Positions 61,179-64,000 of a stretch of 64,000 bases of DNA are shown here, in pieces. Below the pieces are notes generated by a model, which had not been told where the DNA came from, did no database searches, and worked only from the letters and a program-made list of their open reading frames with translations. Position numbers and translations under genes: made by a program. Each line of letters begins with the position of its first letter. Position 1 is the first letter of the stretch. Origin of the DNA: Levilactobacillus yonginensis (GTDB lineage: Bacteria; Bacillota; Bacilli; Lactobacillales; Lactobacillaceae); NCBI RefSeq assembly GCF_964065165.1, contig NZ_OZ061549.1, positions 1,364,001 to 1,428,000 of the forward strand, in the 5' to 3' direction.

Positions 61179-61801
61179 TGCACTTTTTAGCAACTTATGG
61201 GACTCAACTGCTCAGTAAGACGGGGCAACACCTGTTGATCTCCGCAGCTGCCCTGGGGCTAGGTGTCATCGTGGCCGTTCCGCTGGGAATCTTACTCACC
61301 CGCATGAAACGCGGCGCTAACCTGGTAATGTCACTGGCCGGGGTGCTGCAAACCATCCCCGCCATGGCCCTGTTAGCGATGATGATTCCTATCTTTGGTA
61401 TCGGCTCCACACCTGCCATTGTGGCCCTCTTCATTTACTCGTTGTTACCGATCCTCCGCAACACTTATTTAGGCATGCAGGGGGTCTCACCGACCGTCCG
61501 GGATGCCGCTAAAGGGATGGGCATGACCTGGTGGCAAATGATGACCCGCGCCGAGATTCCGTTGGCCGCGCCCGTCATCATGTCTGGGATTCGGCTATCC
61601 GCCACCTACGTGATTGCCTGGGCCACACTGGCTTCCTACATTGGTGCCGGCGGTCTCGGGGACTTCATTTTTAATGGGCTGAACCTTTATCGATCCGACC
61701 TGATTCTTGGCGGCTCAATTCCCGTTATCCTGTTGGCGTTACTCGTCGACTATCTGCTGGGTAAAGTGGAACGCGCTGTCATGCCCAAGCCATTACGATA
61801 G
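61175..61801 (+). CDS. opuCB: Osmoprotectant ABC transporter permease OpuCB
   Basis: 208 residues with five to six membrane segments. The ABC coupling loop is '[32 protein letters not shown]'. Its ATG overlaps the OpuCA stop by 4 nt. Partner permease is OpuCD. Length and loop match the family. Confidence 0.95.
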   Translation: MMHFLATYGTQLLSKTGQHLLISAAALGLGVIVAVPLGILLTRMKRGANLVMSLAGVLQTIPAMALLAMMIPIFGIGSTPAIVALFIYSLLPILRNTYLGMQGVSPTVRDAAKGMGMTWWQMMTRAEIPLAAPVIMSGIRLSATYVIAWATLASYIGAGGLGDFIFNGLNLYRSDLILGGSIPVILLALLVDYLLGKVERAVMPKPLR

Positions 61802-61811
61802 GAGGTCCGTT

Positions 61812-62750
61812 ATGCGAAAACATTTACGCAAATGGCTCGCCGGACTTCTGGTAGTCATTGCAATATTACCGTTAAGTGGTTGCAGCTTCAGTTTACCTGG
61901 GCTATCCGGTTCGGGCGACAACACCGTTCGTATCGCCTCTCAGAACACAACTGAGCAGCAGATCATGGCCTACATGATTCAAGGCATGATCACCCACTAC
62001 ACCAAATTAGATTCAACCATCATCAACAACCTGGGCTCTGGTAACGTTAGTTTCAATGCCCTAAAAAATAAGCAAGCTGACATCTCGTCCATCCGATTCT
62101 ACGGGACCGACTTAACGACCGTCCTGAATGAGAAATTCGAACGGGACCCCGCCAAGGTCAAGTCGACCGTCAAAGATGAATTTCAGAACCGTTACCATAT
62201 GACCTATCTTAAGGATTATGGGTTCTCAGATACCTACGCCTGGATGGTCAAGCAGAGCTATGCCAAGAAACACAACCTGCAGACCGTCAGCGACTTGCAA
62301 AAACTTTCACCCAACATGACCGTCGGGATTGACCAAATCTGGCAGAACCGTCAAGGAGACGGCTACCCCGCCTTCCAGAAAATGTACGGTTTCGGCTTTG
62401 GTAAAGTTTTACCGATGCAGACTGGACTGCTCTACGATGCACTATCTGCCGATAAAATGGACGCCATCTTGGGTTACTCCACCGATGGCCGGGTCTCCAG
62501 CTATCATTTGAAATTGCTAAAGGATGACAAGAACTTCTTCCCGCCTTACGATGCCGCACCGGTTGCGACCGACGCCATCCTAAAGGCCCATCCGGAATTG
62601 AAGCCCGTCTTAAACCGGTTGGCTGGCAAGATTTCCTTGAAGACCATGCAGACGTTGAACTACAAGGTGGACGACCAACTCGAAGAACCACAGACCGTGG
62701 CCAACGACTTTTTGAAGGCGCACCACTACTTTGAAGGGGGGAACGACTAG
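61812..62750 (+). CDS. opuCC: Osmoprotectant-binding lipoprotein OpuCC
   Basis: 312 residues. A lipoprotein signal 'LLVVIAILPLSGCSF' with the lipobox Leu-Ser-Gly-Cys (Cys about residue 23) anchors it outside. The mature part is the type II binding fold of the glycine betaine/carnitine group ('ASQNTTEQQIMAYMIQGMI', 'YGFSDTYAWMVKQSYAKKH', 'DDKNFFPPYDAAPVA'). ATG at 61812 follows AGGAGG; a longer frame from 61707 overlaps the permease and is not used. Confidence 0.95.
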   Translation: MRKHLRKWLAGLLVVIAILPLSGCSFSLPGLSGSGDNTVRIASQNTTEQQIMAYMIQGMITHYTKLDSTIINNLGSGNVSFNALKNKQADISSIRFYGTDLTTVLNEKFERDPAKVKSTVKDEFQNRYHMTYLKDYGFSDTYAWMVKQSYAKKHNLQTVSDLQKLSPNMTVGIDQIWQNRQGDGYPAFQKMYGFGFGKVLPMQTGLLYDALSADKMDAILGYSTDGRVSSYHLKLLKDDKNFFPPYDAAPVATDAILKAHPELKPVLNRLAGKISLKTMQTLNYKVDDQLEEPQTVANDFLKAHHYFEGGND

Positions 62751-62751
62751 T

Positions 62752-63414
62752 ATGAAAGACATGGATCTGTTCAATCAGTTAATTTACTATTTCAGCCATA
62801 ACGGGATGTACGTCCTCAGTCAATTCAACCAGACGTTCCTGGTCTCCATCTACGGCGTGCTCCTGGGCGCCATTGTGGGGATTCCGCTGGGGATCTGGAT
62901 TTCCCAGTACCGGCGGCTCTCACCAGTGATCATCGGGATTGCGAACGTGATTCAGACGGTGCCTTCACTGGCGATGCTGTCGATTCTGATGTTAGGCTTA
63001 GGACTCGGGGAAAATACGGTGATTGCGACCGTCTTCCTCTACTCCCTCTTACCCATCATCAAGAACACCTATACTGGGATGCTCAGTGTCGATGGTGACG
63101 TACTGGACGCTGGTAAAGGAATGGGGATGACGCGGTTCCAAGTCATGAAGACCATTCGGATTCCACTGTCGCTCTCCGTCATCATTGCTGGGATTCGTAA
63201 TGCGCTGGTTATCGGAATTGGGATTACCGTTATCGGCTCGTTCATCGGTTCCGGTGGGCTCGGAGACATCATCGTCCGCGGGACCAACGCAACGAATGGT
63301 GGGGCAATCATCCTGGCCGGTGCCTTGCCAACCGCTTTAATGGCAATCATCACCGACCTGGTACTGTCCTTCATCGAAAAACGCTTAACGCCGAAGACTT
63401 CTTCGGAGGGTTAA
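62752..63414 (+). CDS. opuCD: Osmoprotectant ABC transporter permease OpuCD
   Basis: 220 residues with five or six membrane segments and the ABC loop 'LDAGKGMGMTRFQVMKTIRIPLSLSVIIAGIR'. It starts 2 nt after the OpuCC stop, with GGGGGG before the ATG. Last gene of the operon; a strong terminator follows. Confidence 0.95.
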   Translation: MKDMDLFNQLIYYFSHNGMYVLSQFNQTFLVSIYGVLLGAIVGIPLGIWISQYRRLSPVIIGIANVIQTVPSLAMLSILMLGLGLGENTVIATVFLYSLLPIIKNTYTGMLSVDGDVLDAGKGMGMTRFQVMKTIRIPLSLSVIIAGIRNALVIGIGITVIGSFIGSGGLGDIIVRGTNATNGGAIILAGALPTALMAIITDLVLSFIEKRLTPKTSSEG

Positions 63415-63427
63415 TTTTAATTTGTTT

Positions 63428-63465
63428 GACGTCAGTATGCCGCTTGGGTATGCTGGCGTTTTTTG
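63428..63465 (+). terminator. opuC operon terminator
   Basis: CGTCAGTATGCC pairs with GGGTATGCTGGCG (G-U and one bulge), followed by six T. Confidence 0.88.
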
Positions 63466-63529
63466 TTTGCTCCTAAATTGTTAGTCTTAGATCAAAGTGC
63501 AGGTAGTGGGCAGTTGGCCGCCTGTGGCT

Positions 63530-63608
63530 GCCAGGTAGTACGCTGTGGGGCAACCCATGTTCTAAGCGGCAAAACCGCTAAGAACATCGACACTGCGCAC
63601 CACCTGGC
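63530..63608 (+). repeat. Structured repeat, copy F (class II, internally deleted)
   Basis: Outer arms GCCAGGTAGTACGC/GCGCACCACCTGGC (two mismatches), inner GCTGTGGGG and CGACAC as in the other class II copies, and one hairpin ATGTTC-TAAGCGG, loop CAAAA, CCGCTAA-GAACAT. The two other hairpins are missing. It follows the opuC terminator. Confidence 0.7.
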
Positions 63609-63705
63609 CTCCTCCGGCTCTGAATTGCGTATCAATTTGAACGAGACCAATAAGTATCCAACTGGCGCATGATAACCTAACTAAAACACTAAAGGAGATG
63701 GTGAG

Positions 63706-64000
63706 GTGCACAGCGTCCGCCAAATGGGCATCGACTTCTCCGTCGGCACCCTCAACTTTTTAGCTAACATTGGCATCATGCTGCCCTACATCCTGATGCT
63801 ACTAAAGTATCAACAGACCCAGAGTGAGACGTTTCTGATTGCCCTGGTTGCCTTCTACATTTCCCGAGCCGCCAGCATCTTCTACACCAAGCGGCTCAAC
63901 CTGCGTTCTACGACCTATCTCATCGTGAGTCTAGTCTTTGGGGCCGTCGGTAGCCTGACGTTTGCCCTAAACAGTGCCGTTGGCTGGCTGATTGTCGGCA
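63706..64000 (+). CDS. Multi-pass membrane protein, N-terminal part (cut by window edge)
   Basis: The frame opens with GTG at 63706 (VHSVRQMGIDFSVGTLNFLA) after AAAGGAGA and stays open to the window end, about 98 residues. Hydrophobic segments: 'TLNFLANIGIMLPYILMLL', 'TFLIALVAFYISRAASIFY', 'TTYLIVSLVFGAVGSLTFAL'. Layout suggests an MFS-type transporter, but no motif is complete. An ATG at 63698 gives only a short frame. Confidence 0.6.
   Translation, partial: MHSVRQMGIDFSVGTLNFLANIGIMLPYILMLLKYQQTQSETFLIALVAFYISRAASIFYTKRLNLRSTTYLIVSLVFGAVGSLTFALNSAVGWLIVG

Noticed and set aside
1..64000. CRISPR array, tRNA, rRNA or replication origin
   Set aside because: No regular repeat-spacer pattern, cloverleaf, rRNA-like stretch or DnaA-box cluster was seen on reading the sequence; faint tRNAs could only be excluded by a dedicated scan.

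Overview
The window looks like chromosomal DNA of a lactic acid bacterium of the family Lactobacillaceae, probably a heterofermenter of the Levilactobacillus (L. brevis) type. The evidence is AGGAGG-type ribosome binding sites throughout, a gene set of water-forming NADH oxidase, pyruvate oxidase, type II NADH dehydrogenase, DyP peroxidase, paired crcB, LCP protein, secreted low-cysteine proteins and IS200/IS605 elements, and an SDR similar to the R-specific alcohol dehydrogenase of L. brevis. The genus is an inference. No tRNA, rRNA, CRISPR array or prophage was seen.

Layout. 1-6.1 kb: a cell-surface hydrolase (cut by the window edge), a cellobiose-type PTS EIIC, a YefM-YoeB-like toxin-antitoxin pair, and three secreted proteins, two of them tandem paralogues. 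6.1-10.5 kb: luxS, an LCP ligase, two fluoride-channel crcB genes, and a thioredoxin/CsoR-family operon with a clear operator in its promoter. 10.6-21.3 kb: a broken IS200-type tnpA element, nox, dedA, degV, an mntH gene broken by a short deletion, a GNAT acetyltransferase, an SDR, and a solo tnpB element. 21.3-27.9 kb: an aldehyde dehydrogenase with a TetR regulator and a likely operator, ogt, ndh, and an NAD(P)-binding protein. 28-38 kb: an OmpR-type two-component system, a MarR/DHA2 efflux operon with operator, pyruvate oxidase, corA, pnuC and a second MarR regulator. 38-48.4 kb: a GH13 glucosidase with a cre site, an FAD-linked D-lactate dehydrogenase-like oxidase, an ABC exporter pair, an AI-2E family protein, and a GH25 lysozyme pair. 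48.8-64 kb: purH, two cell-envelope glycosyltransferases, DUF3737-patB, DyP peroxidase, an MFS transporter, an NAD-binding protein, the four-gene opuC osmoprotectant ABC operon and the start of another membrane protein.

How genes fit together. Much of the window serves aerobic and redox life without respiration: Nox, NDH-2 and FAD-lactate oxidase recycle electrons, pyruvate oxidase makes acetyl phosphate and peroxide, and thioredoxin, DyP peroxidase and (once) MntH handle oxidative stress. A second theme is the cell surface: LCP, GtrB-like plus GT-C glycosyltransferases, GH25 lysozyme and secreted proteins. A third is efflux and osmotic balance.

The most notable observation is a family of at least eight intergenic elements of about 80-200 bp (6665-6801, 6871-7001, 26137-26273, 41802-41879, 42125-42274, 58518-58706, 58896-59068, 63530-63608). 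They keep a common RNA-like fold (long closing stem, a hairpin with a CC-N7-GG-U tip, and a hairpin with an AARNYCA seven-base loop) while the paired bases change together. I do not recognise this family.
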